From Dichotomocladium elegans (lineage: Eukaryota > Mucoromycota > Mucoromycetes > Mucorales > Lichtheimiaceae): a DNA stretch of 64,000 bases. Below the pieces are notes generated by a model. That model did not search any database. It was given only the letters and a program-made list of their open reading frames with translations, and was not told the origin of the DNA. The first letter of the stretch is position 1. Each line of letters starts with the position of its first letter. Of this stretch, positions 33,936 to 46,358 are shown piece after piece. The stretch covers positions 1 to 64,000 of the forward strand of contig JAIXMN010000001.1 of NCBI GenBank assembly GCA_025716815.1, in the 5' to 3' direction. Made by a program: the position numbers and the translations under genes.

Positions 33936-36056
33936 TATATACAATCGGGGGCCAGCGTTGGTTATTCCTGATAGATATAGTTCTTTAGGCTTTTAGACAG
34001 TTGATCGGCGTGTGTAAGTGTATGAGAAATGATAACGGTAGTAATTATAGGGGGACGACCAGGTATTGATGAGAAAAGCGACGAAGGCCATAGGCGAGTA
34101 ATCGTAGTCTCAGCCCCCAAAGTAAAATACGAAAGAGAAAATGCCACGATTCTGGAAAGAAAAAAAGGAAAAGAGAGAAAGAGGTAATAAACGGTAAAGT
34201 TCAGAGGAAAGTCAGAAAGTGGAGGAGAAAAAGGGTGAAGAGAAAGGTGGTTGGAGGGCACCGTCTACTTGGGAAGCCACAAACCTGTTTTTCACTCTCA
34301 CTCGCTCGCTATCAAATGACGTAGGTCCATAATAGATTCCTCTCTTTTCTTCTTGCTTTATCTATATTGCGCGGATATCTATTTACTCCCTCATCTCTCT
34401 GTCAAGAAACGTCAGATGCAAGTATGAAAAGACTCTAACCCAATGAATCAGTTTTTCTGTTGAACTGACAGACGCCATTCAAAACAAGGAAAAGAAAAAC
34501 AATTGTTAGCATTAGAGATGTTAAGCTTGGGGCGCTTTCTTCTTTCAAAATCGACTTTAGCTCATCCGGTTCATACAGGGAGTTTTGGGTTGTTCTCTTT
34601 TTGCTTTGCACCTGCCAAATAGAGACAAGCGCAGTAGAAAATATCGCTGCTACATTCTCAGACCGTTTTTGCTATCTAACAGTCTCTTAGCAGAGCATAC
34701 GGGATTTATTGTCGATATCATCATATCCCAAATCCATACAATATATGTATTCTTTCGGGAGAAGTTCTACCATGATTTCTTTGCGATCGAGTAGTTATAT
34801 GTTTTTACGATATTTATGACGCCCACGCTATTTGCAGCTTTTGCAAGCATTTAGATCACTATGAACATATCGGCCTCCTAACAGAGTCGACACTCACCTC
34901 AGCAACGCGTCTAGGCCCAGGAACATGTAAATGTTTGAACAGTATATCCGTTATTTATTTTCTTTCAATAAGTTCCAATGCTTGTGGTAATCCGTAGTAT
35001 GCGCTTTCAATAGATGTTGGATTCCTTGTGAAACTTGTCTCTCGTTAAAATGGCTTCATCCTTACTTTGTGCCACATGTGATCGGAATCAACCGCCGGAA
35101 GTTAATGATGTTCACAATCTAATATTATATTGCCACTCAATCCAGGTCCGTAATCGACATCAGACACTTCTTTGGCCTAATTATCACTGGCAATAACAAA
35201 GATTATTAGAGCAATCACCGGTGGTTGGAATATTGTATAAATGGAAAATATCACCTGTAATCTCATCAAAACCCAATCCCTGGATAATGAACGCTTTACC
35301 TTTGACTTTCTTGATATGCTAACCGTATATCTTATCCTGCTGACTTGGTTTAAAACGATCGACGCATGCATTGGTGCTTTGCCCAATAAATTAATATAAT
35401 AATATGAGAAATATAGTTATCAAGAATGGATGCAAATAAAGAGACAAAGTGCATTGATGGTAACTGACAGAAGGGCTGCATAAAAGAAGAAATGTTTGTT
35501 AGTATGATCATGTTGTCGCTGTCCTGTTCTGCGCGTAGCAAGACTTAACTAGGCGATAAGACCCCTCGTGAAGTGGACGACCGCAAAAGAGTTCCCTTTA
35601 TTCCTGCGCATTAGTATTAGTTATTATAATTCGCTTCCCTTCAGTTCCCTCCTGCCTTAAGACGTTTTAGACACTTATATCGTCGAGATCAACATTGTCA
35701 ACCAAGAAAATGAAGCAAATATAGGGTTGCGCTTAATTGATGACTCATTTGCCCAATAGGCTATGCTAATGTGACATATGCCATGCGTATATTTGGCGGC
35801 TACACAGTAGCATATACCATCGACTTAAGTAACAAAAAAGAGAAACGGATAGGTTATGTTTATTGCGTAAACCTACTTGATATGTGTACTGTTTTACTGT
35901 CTAATAATGGCCATGGAGAAGAGAGAGAAATGGGAAGAACAGTCGGTATTGTCTACAAAGAGGGAATCATGCAGAAAAGGATAAAAAATGGACTTCATTG
36001 ATTGGCCGTACATTTTGTGTTACAATACGAACCGCGAAACATAAAAGATAATCTTG
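33936..36056. other. Intergenic region upstream of CEG1
   Basis: About 2.1 kb. The first 350 bases are purine-rich on the plus strand (CT-rich on the CEG1 sense strand) and probably include the CEG1 promoter. The rest is AT-rich with short frames only (for example 34585-34794 and 35771-36001, both plus). None is recognisable and I see no transposase motifs. Confidence 0.45.
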
Positions 36057-36129
36057 TGCGTCCACTCGGGATCGAACCGAGGACCTTTTGCGTGTAAAGC
36101 AAACGTCATAACCGCTAGACTATGGACGC
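36057..36129 (-). tRNA. tRNA-Val, anticodon UAC
   Basis: A 73-nt cloverleaf on the minus strand. The acceptor stem GCGTCCA pairs fully with TGGACGC. The anticodon stem TTTGC pairs with GCAAA around the loop TTTACAC, giving anticodon TAC (Val). The T-arm is CTCGG-TTCGATC-CCGAG with a good B box. The A box TAGTCTAGCGGTTA is also present. There is no intron, and the discriminator base is A. The neighbouring bases match no repeat in the window. Confidence 0.95.
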
Positions 36130-37799
36130 TCTTGGTTGTGAATGAATCAAAACAATAGTATACATGCATCAAGTATAAGTACAATCATATTTACGTAATC
36201 ATAGAACGCTCAGCATCTCACTTCCTCTCTATTTTTTTTAATCTTCTATTCTATTTCTCTTTTTTCGTTGGTGTTTTCTATATTAACAAACACATATCCT
36301 ACATACTATAGATGTTACTATATGGTGAACGTTTTTGACCTGTAGTGTCTATGAATCAAGCTTTTAATAACCATACAGGTGTTTGCAATGATGCTCGTGT
36401 AATACAGGTACTCACGCTGAAATTCACCCAAGATTACAAAGTGAAGATCTGAGTAGCAAAGAATCAGATTTATAGATTATAACTGTTTGGAAACGATTTC
36501 TTCAGAGCATGTTTCATCGTCAATGCAAAGATGTCAGGTGGATGAGACCGCTGAATTAGCAGAATGCGGTTTACTTTTCTTAATGAGGGATAAATGGTTG
36601 TCTGAACATCTGTCTTAAATACGTTAGCCCTAGTCTCAATGTTTTGAGTCTACGGTATATAAAATACTGCGCATTGTTTATGCAAGTATTATTCCATCGC
36701 GGTTACCCTGACCAGTCAGAATTATATATAAACCGTTCTTTTTTGTTCGCAACAGTGGGAATACCTCCTCCAAGACATGATCTGTTCTTTTGCTTTTGGT
36801 CCCTCTCTTGTACCACATCTCTCTTATACCACGCTTAGTGGATACTGTCTATCTGGTGGATTAAAAACAATGGCGTACTTTCCAAGATATTAGCAGTATA
36901 ACGTGTGGGATACTAGGAAATTTAGCCAGATTGGTTCGGTATAATAAATTAGGTATGCATGTAAAAGTTGACATCATCCATGAGGAGTCCGTGATAGGTA
37001 TCGCAGAACATGGAAGACATCTTCTCATCAAACGTATCATTAATTCGCAAAAGCTGTCGAGAATTATTTATCTGGTGAGATCAACATGTAGTGACTAGAA
37101 ATGTCAACCATCTGTTCTGTGGATCTGGTATAGCATGCGCATGTGTCTATATATTTGTGCATCTGTTGGGTCATCTCGGTCATAAATCGTTGCCGGCATC
37201 AAAGCCGCATCCATACAGGCAATAAGTTACACAGCAAAGGTTACCCTAAGCAGGACGACATAGTGAACCGTGCACTCATCACCCCTTCCATGCGTTACCA
37301 GCATCAATTGCAAAAGCTGATGTTGGTTTTGGATACATGCTAATAGACATACTAATCGTAGCTCGCTTATTATTACCATGTCAGGTAGTAACATTTGTGG
37401 TCTAGCAGTGAACTGGCACAATTTGTTCATGATGACAATTAAAAGAAAAACGAACAGCATCCGCATGAATGATAAATGGCTATTCCGCAGGCGAGGAAGC
37501 GCCTTCGTAGTGTGTCCAGCGGAAGGTTAAGCAAAGAAGCACATTGTGCAACAGTTTTCTCGTTATTATGATTAAGATGTGTTGTTTTTTTTGCACGTGA
37601 AAGAAGCAGGATAAGAGTGAAATCGCCTGCAGATAAGCCTGTCCAATCGGTTTTCTACCATCCTTGTACACGCTCCTTCTCATTCTTTCCTGCTCAACAG
37701 GAGATATATCTCTCTACCACACTCTTCTCTGTATTGACCAATATCCACCTTATTACCATAACCTCACCAGAGACAGCTGCCATTTACGGTAATTGAAGC
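36130..37799. other. Intergenic, tRNA-Val to DnaJ gene
   Basis: AT-rich sequence with only short frames (36644-36838 and 37143-37343 plus; 37466-37227 minus). None has recognisable similarity. The last 150 bases before 37800 are pyrimidine-rich (CTCTCTACCACACTCTTCTC), a likely promoter/5'UTR of the DnaJ gene. Confidence 0.45.
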
Positions 37800-39226
37800 A
37801 TGGAGATCAACAAGGATGAGGCCATTCGCAGTCTGTCGATTGCAAAAAATCATTATGGAAATGGAAACTATACTGCAGCAGTACGATTCGCGCAGAAGTC
37901 GATTAACTTATACCCTACTGAAGCGGCCCGATTGTTTCTCGTAAAAGCACAGGAAGCTAGAGCTTGCACTTGGACAACAAGTTCAGCGCCTCCCCCAAAA
38001 AAACCACCGTCCTCCCCAAAAACCACCCCAGAGCCACAACCACAAGTACCGAGCACGCCCAAGAAAATGCACACGTCTGAACAGGTCGATATCGTCAAGA
38101 GTATCCTCGAGTGCGGTACAGATTATTATAAAGTATTGTCGCTGAAGAGAAATTGTACTGATATTCAGATCAAGAAAGCATACCGCAAGGTAATTTTATT
38201 CCTTCTTCACATGGAAGGGAGAAAGAAAGAGAAAACACGTGGTCAATAATGTCAAGTGACTCAACCTTTTGTATACTTACAAAAAGCTTGCGTTACAACT
38301 CCATCCTGATAAGAACAGTGCACCAGGAGCAGATGAGGCTTTCAAATGTAAAACAACAACAATATATGATTAAGGCTTATGGTTGACATGTGTATAACGG
38401 CTGTTTAATAGTAATATCCAAATCATTTGCGGTCTTATCAGATCCGCAAAAGCGGGCCATCCATGATGCAAATGGTGGAGATCCAGAACAACGGGGGTCA
38501 GCTTCATCGTGGTGCTCGGTTCACCGTTACGAAGACGACATCTCACCCGAAGACCTATTCAATATGTTCTTCGGACCTGCTGGGACAGCGGTAACGGATG
38601 GATCCGGATTCTGCTCGGCAACATTTGTTGGTCCAGGATTTACTCCACATACTTATTATCGAAGCAGCAGCGGTAGTGCTGGACACTCCGCACCATCACA
38701 CCACCATCAGCATCATCACAACCACCAGGAGTGGATACGGTCATCAGCATCCAAGACATCAGTAGCATCTTCAAGAAGCAGCGGTGCAATTGCAATTCTA
38801 TTCCAGATTCTCCCGCTAGTTATTCTATTTGGATACTCGCTTTTCTCGGGGCTCTTCGCCGATTATTCGGCCACAGCAACCAGCAGCTCTTCACCAGCAT
38901 TCTCGCTCAAACCAACGCCCCTCTTCACCCAGGCTCGCGTGACACAGAGGTACCAGGTGCCTTACTACGTCAATCCATCAGCCTTTCGACCCATGGAAGG
39001 CAATCAATTTTGTCTGTCTCGTGTGGAGCAGCAAGTTGAGATAGACTGGATGCGTAGCCTACAGAATGCTTGCCAACACGAACGGAGAGAAAGGGCGACC
39101 CGGATGAATGCTGCCAGCGGCACCATATTTGGGATCGGGAGAAATGAGGAACAGTACCAAGCCGCGCTCAAGATGCCGTTAACGAGCTGTGAACAAGCAC
39201 GGCAATACGGATACGTATACCGGTAG
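37800..39226 (+). CDS. Membrane-anchored J-domain protein (DNAJB12/HLJ1-like)
   Basis: The N-terminus ([19 protein letters not shown], then [11 protein letters not shown]) is the TPR-like helical segment seen in DNAJB12/DNAJB14. A Pro/Lys-rich linker leads to a J domain: [11 protein letters not shown], then [16 protein letters not shown] with the essential His-Pro-Asp, then [18 protein letters not shown]. The J domain is split by two introns (after YRK, and within the codon after AFK, where AAT|GTAAAA joins TAG|TAATATCC). A predicted transmembrane segment [21 protein letters not shown] follows. The C-terminal region has [11 protein letters not shown], typical of the DUF1977 domain. Such proteins sit in the ER membrane with the J domain in the cytosol and recruit Hsp70 for ER-associated degradation. 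A His-rich run precedes the membrane segment. The ATG at 37800 matches the family start. Confidence 0.9.
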
Positions 39227-39607
39227 TTTAAATGAATATTCCCCCACCGCCATTTAGTACCTATATATGGACGGTTCATTTTCTGTTGTTTATATTCATC
39301 GTTCCGTGACAGAGACTGGATGCCACATCTAGGCAGCCTTCTTCCATCCTAAGATATTTGTTGCGGCAAGTCTATTTTTTTTTACTTTCTTCCCCGCCCA
39401 ATAATTGATCGGAAACATGGCACTTTCGATTACCTTATTTATGCAGCAATGGGCCATCGCATCTCGACCGTTGCTTATGCTTTCCTGGGTTAGTTGACAT
39501 GTGATTGGGCTAAATAGCTCAATTGTCACACGCGGTTGCTTATGACTGCCTATCAATTACACGTGGCGATCAGATTCGTAACTATTGGATTTTTCCCCGG
39601 CTATTCA
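39227..39607. other. Intergenic, DnaJ 3' region
   Basis: A 381-base stretch between the DnaJ stop and dispersed-repeat copy B. No coding or RNA signal seen. Confidence 0.5.
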
Positions 39608-40202
39608 GAATATGAATATAGCTGCATTTTGCCTTGCTATCATGTTTGTTTGCTTGCTGCCAGTCGCTGCTGGCTACGTCTGTCATTATACTGACATCAA
39701 GAGAGGCACCGAAATCACTGTGAGCATTAGAACCCATCAATGTTAGCAGCGATGGCAGACTTTCTTTGTACTTCAATGACTTCCCGTTGCGCACTTTGTG
39801 ATCCGACTCATATGCTGCTCAACTTGTTGTTTAATGAAGGCAGAGACTACTGGTGGGATTTTCCGCTGGCAACCTGTTGGCAGGGGAAGGAGATTTAAAG
39901 ATTAACCCCATAAGAATGTTTAACAGAAGGCACAAGAAGGGGATGAGTGAATTGTTAGCGCAAAGGCCGACTCCTGCAATCCTCCCTAAAGAGCTGTCCG
40001 GTCCTGTTATCGCAGGGTTAAGATGCTATAGGTGATCCTGGTGGGAAGGGAGCATCATTTTAAGTAGTAACGGCTGCTGCATGATAGCAAATAGGCTCAG
40101 TCTGCTAACACCATCATTTCATGGTATGTTCATCGGCTTATTACACGCATAATTTGCCTCTGTTGAACCGCAAATACAATCTACTGATGGCGTGATATCC
40201 AT
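39608..40202 (-). repeat. Dispersed 0.6-kb repeat, copy B
   Basis: Starts GAATATGAATATAG and ends GTGATATCCAT, the same ends as copy C and, in reverse, copy A. On the minus strand the common coding stretch is still readable across frames: CQRKIPPVVSAFIKQQVEQH, then KSLKYKESLPSLLTLM, then SDFGASLDVSIMT. Several frameshifts and stops show it is not functional. No clear terminal inverted repeats or target duplication. Confidence 0.8.
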
Positions 40203-40741
40203 GAGCTCATGACGCAAACTTGATTGAAAGTAAAAGTATAGTAAGTTGCCAGGTTAGGTGTACTACCCGAACCCTCCGCGTAGTCACCACACTCAAAGAA
40301 TAAAGAAATTCCCCTTTTGGTTTTGCTCTCTCCGTTTGTTTCGGATGCGCGAGGACTAAAAAGCCACCGTCCAATGCCTTTCGCTGAGTCATGAAACATG
40401 CATCAGTGTTCGGACATTTCTATTCCCGCACAAACCCCCTCCTTGCTAAGGAGCAAAATGCACCCATACCAAGTATTCCGTGCAGGATATGCTACCGGTG
40501 TAAGAGTTGCATATGCGAAAAAAAAAGCACGAACATTTTTCTTTCTTTCCTGGATGGCGGATTATAAAAATAAGGGGGTGGGCTGGTATCGGGAAAAGCT
40601 AGAGCCGTCGCATGCTCCGGACGAAAAAGGATTATTTATTTGGCACTTTCCTCGACTTGTTTGCCTTGCAAGACTTTCTTTCTCATTTTATACGCTTTTT
40701 GTTATCTACGGGTTCGCCTTCTGCCACATACGCACACTATA
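40203..40741. other. Upstream region of the alpha-arrestin gene
   Basis: No gene recognised. It contains the TATA-like box listed separately and a pyrimidine-rich stretch (TTCCTCGACTTGTTTGCC) within 100 bases of the start codon. Confidence 0.5.
40563..40572 (+). promoter_or_regulatory. Candidate TATA box of arrestin gene
   Basis: TATAAAAATA lies about 170 bases upstream of the ATG at 40742. It agrees with the TATA consensus, but no transcript start is known. Confidence 0.35.
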
Positions 40742-42155
40742 ATGATGCAGCTTGTACATGGGTCTGAATTGAATATCAACCTGGAAACAGAGAACATCAT
40801 ACTTCACGGTACTGCAGACGAGTCTGCAGGGGTTGTCTTGCGTGGCAGCCTCATCTTCAGCTGCACCGAAATGACAAAGATAAAATCGGTTGTTTTGAAA
40901 TTTGAAGGCAAGGTCAAAGTGAACTGGACCGAAGGTAAGAAGAGTGGCATAAGTATGTGATCCATTGGTGCGTATCAATCCGACATTGTTACTGTCAAAG
41001 GGCATGGAGCACATCAAAAGCACTACAAGCAGGAAGAAATAGTCATTGACCACACATGGAACTTCATGGAATTCAAGAAGAAGACATACCATCTTCCCGA
41101 AGGCCGGTACCACTGGTACGAAAAAGTGTATCTACGATATATTTGATACTGACAGGTGGGCAAACAAATAGGGACTTTGAGTTGCCTCTTCCAGGGAATC
41201 TTCCCGGCACTGTCCAACATGACCTTGGACAGGTGTGTTACCGACTGAAAGGCGTGGTTGAACGACCCGCCTTTTCCATGAACTATGTTGCCAAACGCGA
41301 TATCCTCGTGACTCGGCTCATGCTCCCGTCCTCCCTTGAATTGAGCCAGTCTGTCGTCATTTCCAATGACTGGGCGGACAAGATATCGTACAACATTAGT
41401 GTTCCGCGCAAAGTCTTTAGCTATGGGTCCCTTATCCCTATCACTTTTGATCTCATCCCGATAGCATCCGGTCTGGCCGTAGGTTCTATCTTGTGCACCC
41501 TCAAAGAATATACCACCCTCAGCAGCCACGAGCACACCCGTACTGAAGGACGCATTGTGAAGACTGTCCGCGACAACCGGTTCCACAGCCGGCAGGACAG
41601 ATACACTTGCACAGTCACAGTCCAGGTTCCCAAAGACATCCCGAACAATGGCATCCATATCCAAACAGACTCGACCAGCAGTCTCATCAGTATCAAGCAC
41701 AAGCTGAAGTTCGTAATTGTTCTTCTCAATGCAGATGGTCACATCTCTGGTAAGTTTTTGTACCCTTCAAAGTCATCGTCATAGGCAGAAAAGAGTAACT
41801 TTCTTTTTATGTTCCTGCAGAGCTACGAGCAGTCGTGCCTATCATCATCGCATCCGTTTCCGCTGATCAAGATGCCAATGAGCTCCCTTCTTATGAGGAC
41901 GCATGGAAGTCGTTGCCTTACGACGCAGACACTGTTGCCTCCCTCATTGCTGCAGGGGCCTTTCCAGTTGTCAGCAGCAGCAGCAGTAGCAGCAGCAGCA
42001 GAAGCAGCCATATTGACGACGACGAAGACCATCTCCCTTGGGAAGGCTTTGACCTCACGCGAGTTCCTTCGTATGCCACCGCTGTCCGATCAAATCGGTT
42101 GCACAGCTTTTCTGGCCACTCACTTCCTCCTTACGAGTCCCTCATGGCAAATTAA
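40742..42155 (+). CDS. Alpha-arrestin (ART/ARRDC-like) trafficking adaptor
   Basis: About 400 residues. An arrestin-N fold opens the protein (GVVLRGSLIFSCTE, KIKSVVLKFEGKVKVNW, then VIDHTWNFMEF and YHLPEG). An arrestin-C fold follows (ISVPRKVFSYGSLIPITFDL). Three PY-type motifs end the protein: ELPSYEDA, VPSYATA and PPYESL. These bind WW domains of Rsp5/Nedd4 ubiquitin ligases, so the protein probably directs ubiquitination and endocytosis of plasma-membrane transporters. The arrestin core sequence FELPLPGNLPGTVQ is typical. Introns fall after NWTEG, around 41100-41155 and at about 41750-41819. A poly-Ser run (AGC repeats) lies between the PY motifs. Two consecutive Met codons occur at the start; the first is used here. 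Confidence 0.9.
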
Positions 42156-43043
42156 AAAAAAATAGGTCACCACGAGGCTGTGATACCAGAATTATCCCGT
42201 ATTCACCCACGCACGTCCCTTTCCCCCTTTTTTTTCACTTGTACATATTTTCAGCAACTTGTATTTTATGGGCATACTCTAATCCCTCTCTCTAGACGCC
42301 TTACTCGCATACCCAGATAAAAGAAAGAATGCGAAATTCAACTCCACCTTCGATTGGCTGAGATTGTTGTGGTGTGATATATCTATTGATTTGACAGAAA
42401 TCTTCCAACTGAATGGGCGGAGGAGATGCCGATCATCACCCGTTTTTTTAAAGTATCACTTGGAATTTTGCTAATGGAACATTCTTCTCAACTCCGTCTT
42501 TAGCGAATGATATTCCGGTAATACAAAAGCCAGTGGCGCTTCAATGATCCAAGTCGAAACAGCCTGCTAGTTGACATACTTGGGTGTAACGAAAAGAGCC
42601 AACCACTCTATCCGAACTTCGCCGATGCGTAAAGAGAAACAGGTAATATGCTCAGCCGATCTGTAAGGCCTCGGGTGTTTATCTCATTACCACACCATGC
42701 GGATACAGTGCTAGGGATCCACCAAAATGCAGCGTGTGGTGATACATCTCTGTCTGCTTTGACACAGTACTGGGACTCTGCGTTTGATGACCGGCATTGA
42801 TGGCAATGGCCTATCCATCATATAGGTGAGCTATGTGTGATGTCCGGTCTCTCACCGATAGCGGACTATAGCGAAATAAAGTTGTTCACGGAAGAGACCA
42901 GGTCACGTGGAATTCCAATACGGCATGGTTGTTGTTGCTCTCTTAGCACCGCACCCGTCGGGCATTGGGATAATCCAAATACAGTAAAAATCCTGTGCCG
43001 CAACCTGACAGCGTGTCTTTCCGCTTGCTTCTTCTTTCACTCA
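42156..43043. other. Intergenic, or unresolved 5' part of the DDHD gene
   Basis: About 890 bases before the assigned start of the DDHD phospholipase. Family members usually have a longer N-terminus. I searched all three frames for the expected W-rich N-terminal segment and did not find it. The frame at 42837-43154 runs in phase into the assigned first exon, but its upstream part looks non-coding. Confidence 0.4.
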
Positions 43044-45239
43044 ATGTTCTTCGAGACCACCTATGTTCCCTCTCCACAGCTTTCCGCCACAAGTACCATC
43101 GATGAAGGTAAATGCAATTTCTTTGTTGCATGCAATCCATTTCACATGGTTTGATTCCTTACAGTTGTTTATTTCTTGCAGATGACTTGAGTTCTCTCCC
43201 GCCTTCACCAACTGCAGGGCCAACTAAAGGCGATACGTCCGGTGACGAGGGACTTTATGACAGCCCAGTCGACCATGTTATCTTCGTGATTCACGTAGGT
43301 TTTTATCAGTTGTGTTTTCCTATATCCATTGAATGAAAATTCAGCGTCGTCATAGGGTATTGGACAGGTATATTCTTTGGGGCATCAGGTGTGTTATGTG
43401 GTGAAAAGCCTAACAGGATGATTGGTCGGAAAAAAAGCAAACGGAAGAGTATGGAAACTTTTACGAACACAGTACGTCATGATGGCCATGTGTTTCTACA
43501 CTTCGGGGTTTGGGGGGCTGGTGGGGGGAGACGATTGTGTTAACTATAATTATCCAAATAGTCGAGAACCTTCAGGAAACAACACGTCAAGTCCTGCAGG
43601 CCAAGATTCCCGACCATGCAGTCCGCATCGAATTGATTCCTATCGAGTGGCACCGACATATTCATGAGTTGACTGACCCCGTTATGGGCCGTATCACTCT
43701 GAAGTCCATACCCACCATTCGAATGATCGAAAATGACTATCTAGCCGATGTTCTCTATTACTTTTCCAAAGATCGCGGCCAGAGCATTGTCGATAACGTT
43801 ACTCATCTTTTCAACACATCGTATCACAATTTCTTGGAGAAGCATCCTGATTTCGCGGGCAAGATTGCGATCATTGGTTATTCGTGAGTGATTATTGGCC
43901 TTTATCTTATTGGGTTCTGCCGTAAACTGATGTATCTATTCTCTAGGCTTGGTGGTATTATCACATGGGATATTTTATCACACCAACGAGAAGGATTATC
44001 AGCGGAGGAAAAAGCGGAATATCTCAAGTTCGATGTCAATTTCTCAAAATTAGATTTCAAACCAGATTTCTTTTTCGGTTTCGGTTCGCCACTGGCTGCC
44101 GTCCTAAACATGCGTAATCAATCACCGCACCTTTATCATCCGGAGTGGGATATCATCTTTGAGAACATATTTCATCCCTTTGACCCATTGGTTTGTATCA
44201 TTCTGTTTGGATAAGCTCCTGCGAGAGTTAATGCAGAATAACGTAGGCTTATCGTTTCGAACCATTGATGGACGAATCATACACAGACGAAGCTGCTGTT
44301 TTAGTGCAGCGCTCTATTCCCCTTGGACCGACCTTCTCATTTCCATCGATTCCGTTTCCAAGCTCCGGTATTCTGTCTTTCTTCTCGTGGAGGGTCTGGT
44401 CACAAGACCAGAAACAACATCGAGGAGACGGCCTGCATGAGGAGAGCATTGCAGAAACGGCCGAAAGCATCGAACGGGCAGAGCCAATCGTGGCAGACGA
44501 TAACCAGAAGCCACAGCAGCCGGTTGCAGACAACCAGGATGACGACCAAAACCAGGGCAAGACATTCTTATCGACTGTCAATGCTTTTTTACAGTACTTC
44601 TCCTCCAATACACCCGTCAAGGAAATCGATAACAGCAAGGACCGAACTTCTGGGATTATCCGATGGGATCCGATCCAAGAGGAAATACGCGAGGGCCCAC
44701 CTCGAGAAGCCGCTTCGGGCAGAATAACGACAAAAGAAGCACTTCGGCCAGTCATTCGATCAAGGTCACAGACCTTTGATGTCTCTCTCTTAGCACATAA
44801 GGAAAATAACACAACTGCCCAGGAGCTTCCAGATAAGAAAGCAAAGCATCTCGTTGAGGTTCTTGGAATTGACGGTGTCCGTGTTGAAACGTTTGAACGA
44901 GCCAAACAAAACTTTGACCATTTGCAAGATGAGCGACAGGAGATCTCGGAGGCTTCTGGAAAGCAAGAAGACGGCAATGACGAGTCAGAAAAAGAAGCGC
45001 AGGAAGGACATCAAGAACGGCCTATGAAACTACCATACGGGCGTCGCATTGACCATGTACTCCAGCCCGAAAGCTTCATGAGCATGATTGCAAATGAATA
45101 TCTTGTCGGACTCCGGGCGCATTTCTCGTACTGGACAAATAAAGACCTCCTGTGGCATCTTGTGCGCCACCTCGAAGATTTGAAGGAAGCAACAACACCA
45201 GAAAATATCCAGGATCAAGACGGGCCAGTGAAAGAATGA
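43044..45239 (+). CDS. DDHD-domain phospholipase (PA-preferring phospholipase A1 family)
   Basis: Spliced exons give HVIFVIHGIGQ, joined to DDWSEKKQTEEYGNFYEHI and then LQETTRQVLQ. These are the oxyanion/lipase core of the family. The nucleophile motif GYSLGG is split by the intron at 43885-43947 (TTATTC|GTGAGT..CTAG|GCTTGG). KPDFFFGFGSPLAAVL and FHPFDPLAYRFEPLMDESY mark the start of the DDHD domain, which ends with GRRIDHVLQPESFM and NEYLVGLRAHFSYWTNKDL. Relatives (PA-PLA1/DDHD1, DDHD2, Sec23-interacting p125) hydrolyse phosphatidic acid and other lipids at ER, Golgi or mitochondrial membranes. A long low-complexity insert of about 200 residues divides the DDHD domain. The start at MFFETTYVPSP is the only in-frame ATG I trust. 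The family's usual N-terminal region is not visible, so the model may be 5'-incomplete. Confidence 0.88.
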
Positions 45240-45486
45240 GAGAGCTCTCAGATACCCGTAAACGGATTCGTAAATAAAAGAGAGCGTCTTTTATTTTCTG
45301 CTGCGGTTGGGAGATTTCATCTCTCTTTCCCCAGGATCAAATGCTGAGCTACCAGCCGGATCCGGCTCAACTTTCTAAAGTACCACCCCTGGCCCCTTTC
45401 TATTGATGGCCCGTGTAGTGTGCGGGTAATTGCTACACACATAAATGCGCTGTGGTCTTGCCTAGGCTCGTACAGTGATTTAGCCC

Positions 45487-45973
45487 TTAGAATCCGTGGA
45501 TTGTGATTTCCGACTTCTTGGCAATCTTTTCGCGGACAAGGAACTCTGCGATTTTCTGACGCTGGTCTCCTGAGAATTTCAGTGTTAGATAGGACTCTTC
45601 GTTCTCAATGATGGTTCCGATGCAGGCACACTTCTTTCGGAGCGTCTTGACGATCTTGTTGATATCGTATTCTCTTGGAAGGCCCTCCAGCATTGTCATT
45701 GTCTTGCGTCCGTTACGTTGTTGGATACGTAGGTCTAGGTAGCGGCGTTAAAATTCGAGTATGAGCGTTTTCTTTTTCTTTTAGGAAAAAAGCGTACGTA
45801 TTGTGTGAGCACCATCATTGTTGACCGAGATAGCGGTATGTCTCTCTTCATCAAGTGCTTCAACAAAAGGATCTAGGGCAATGGGGTTGTAACCTTAGGA
45901 TTCTATTGATAGTAAAGGGAGTGGATCAAGAAGACTTACCAAAAGGTGCATTAAGTTCCTCCAAATCAAACAT
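45487..45973 (-). CDS. SUI1: Translation initiation factor eIF1 (SUI1)
   Basis: Three exons encode 118 residues. Exon 1 (45973-45940) gives MFDLEELNAPF. Exon 2 encodes DPFVEALDEERHTAISVNN and the following codons to an ATAC|GTACGC donor. Exon 3 starts TAG|ACCTACGTATCC, giving HLRIQQRNGRKTMTMLEGLP. The conserved eIF1 core follows: REYDINKIVKTLRKKCACIG, LKFSGDQRQKI and ITIHGF at the C-terminus. eIF1 binds the 40S subunit near the P site and enforces AUG selection. Length and sequence agree with eukaryotic eIF1 throughout. It is transcribed divergently from the amino-acid permease at 46359, with 385 bases between the start codons. Confidence 0.96.
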
Positions 45974-46358
45974 TATGCAGAGCGCGGGAATTGGGCGAAA
46001 AGTAAAAAAAAAGGGGGGGTTAAACCTTGCAAGTGTTCAGGTTTTTGCTATGGCTGCAGTTTTTAAACGTTTCTTGCTTGCCGCAGCAGCCGCAGCAGCG
46101 TCAGCATTTCTCCAAAAATGAACGAGGCCTCGTGCCTTTTTCTGGAATGGAGAAGTCGATGCAACGGGCGTGTGTGATACAATCTATTCCTGCCGGGCTG
46201 GGAAATAGGAGAGGGGTTTAATTTCCACCATATGCTCGGAAGGGAAAAAAAAAAACCAGCAGGAAGTCACTGTAGGATCACAGGCCCAGCATTCCAGTAA
46301 AGTGGGGACCTTTGCTTCCTTCTCTCCTTTATTTCTGCAGCGTTGCGTTCTTGCAACT
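45974..46358. promoter_or_regulatory. Divergent promoter region, eIF1 and permease
   Basis: The only sequence between two divergent start codons, so it must hold both promoters. It contains a CCGCAGCAGCC repeat and a pyrimidine-rich run (CTTCCTTCTCTCC) just before the permease start. No clear TATA box. Confidence 0.45.

Noticed and set aside
41023..41742. 239-codon minus-strand frame across the arrestin gene
   Set aside because: The plus strand encodes clear arrestin-C sequence; the minus frame matches nothing.
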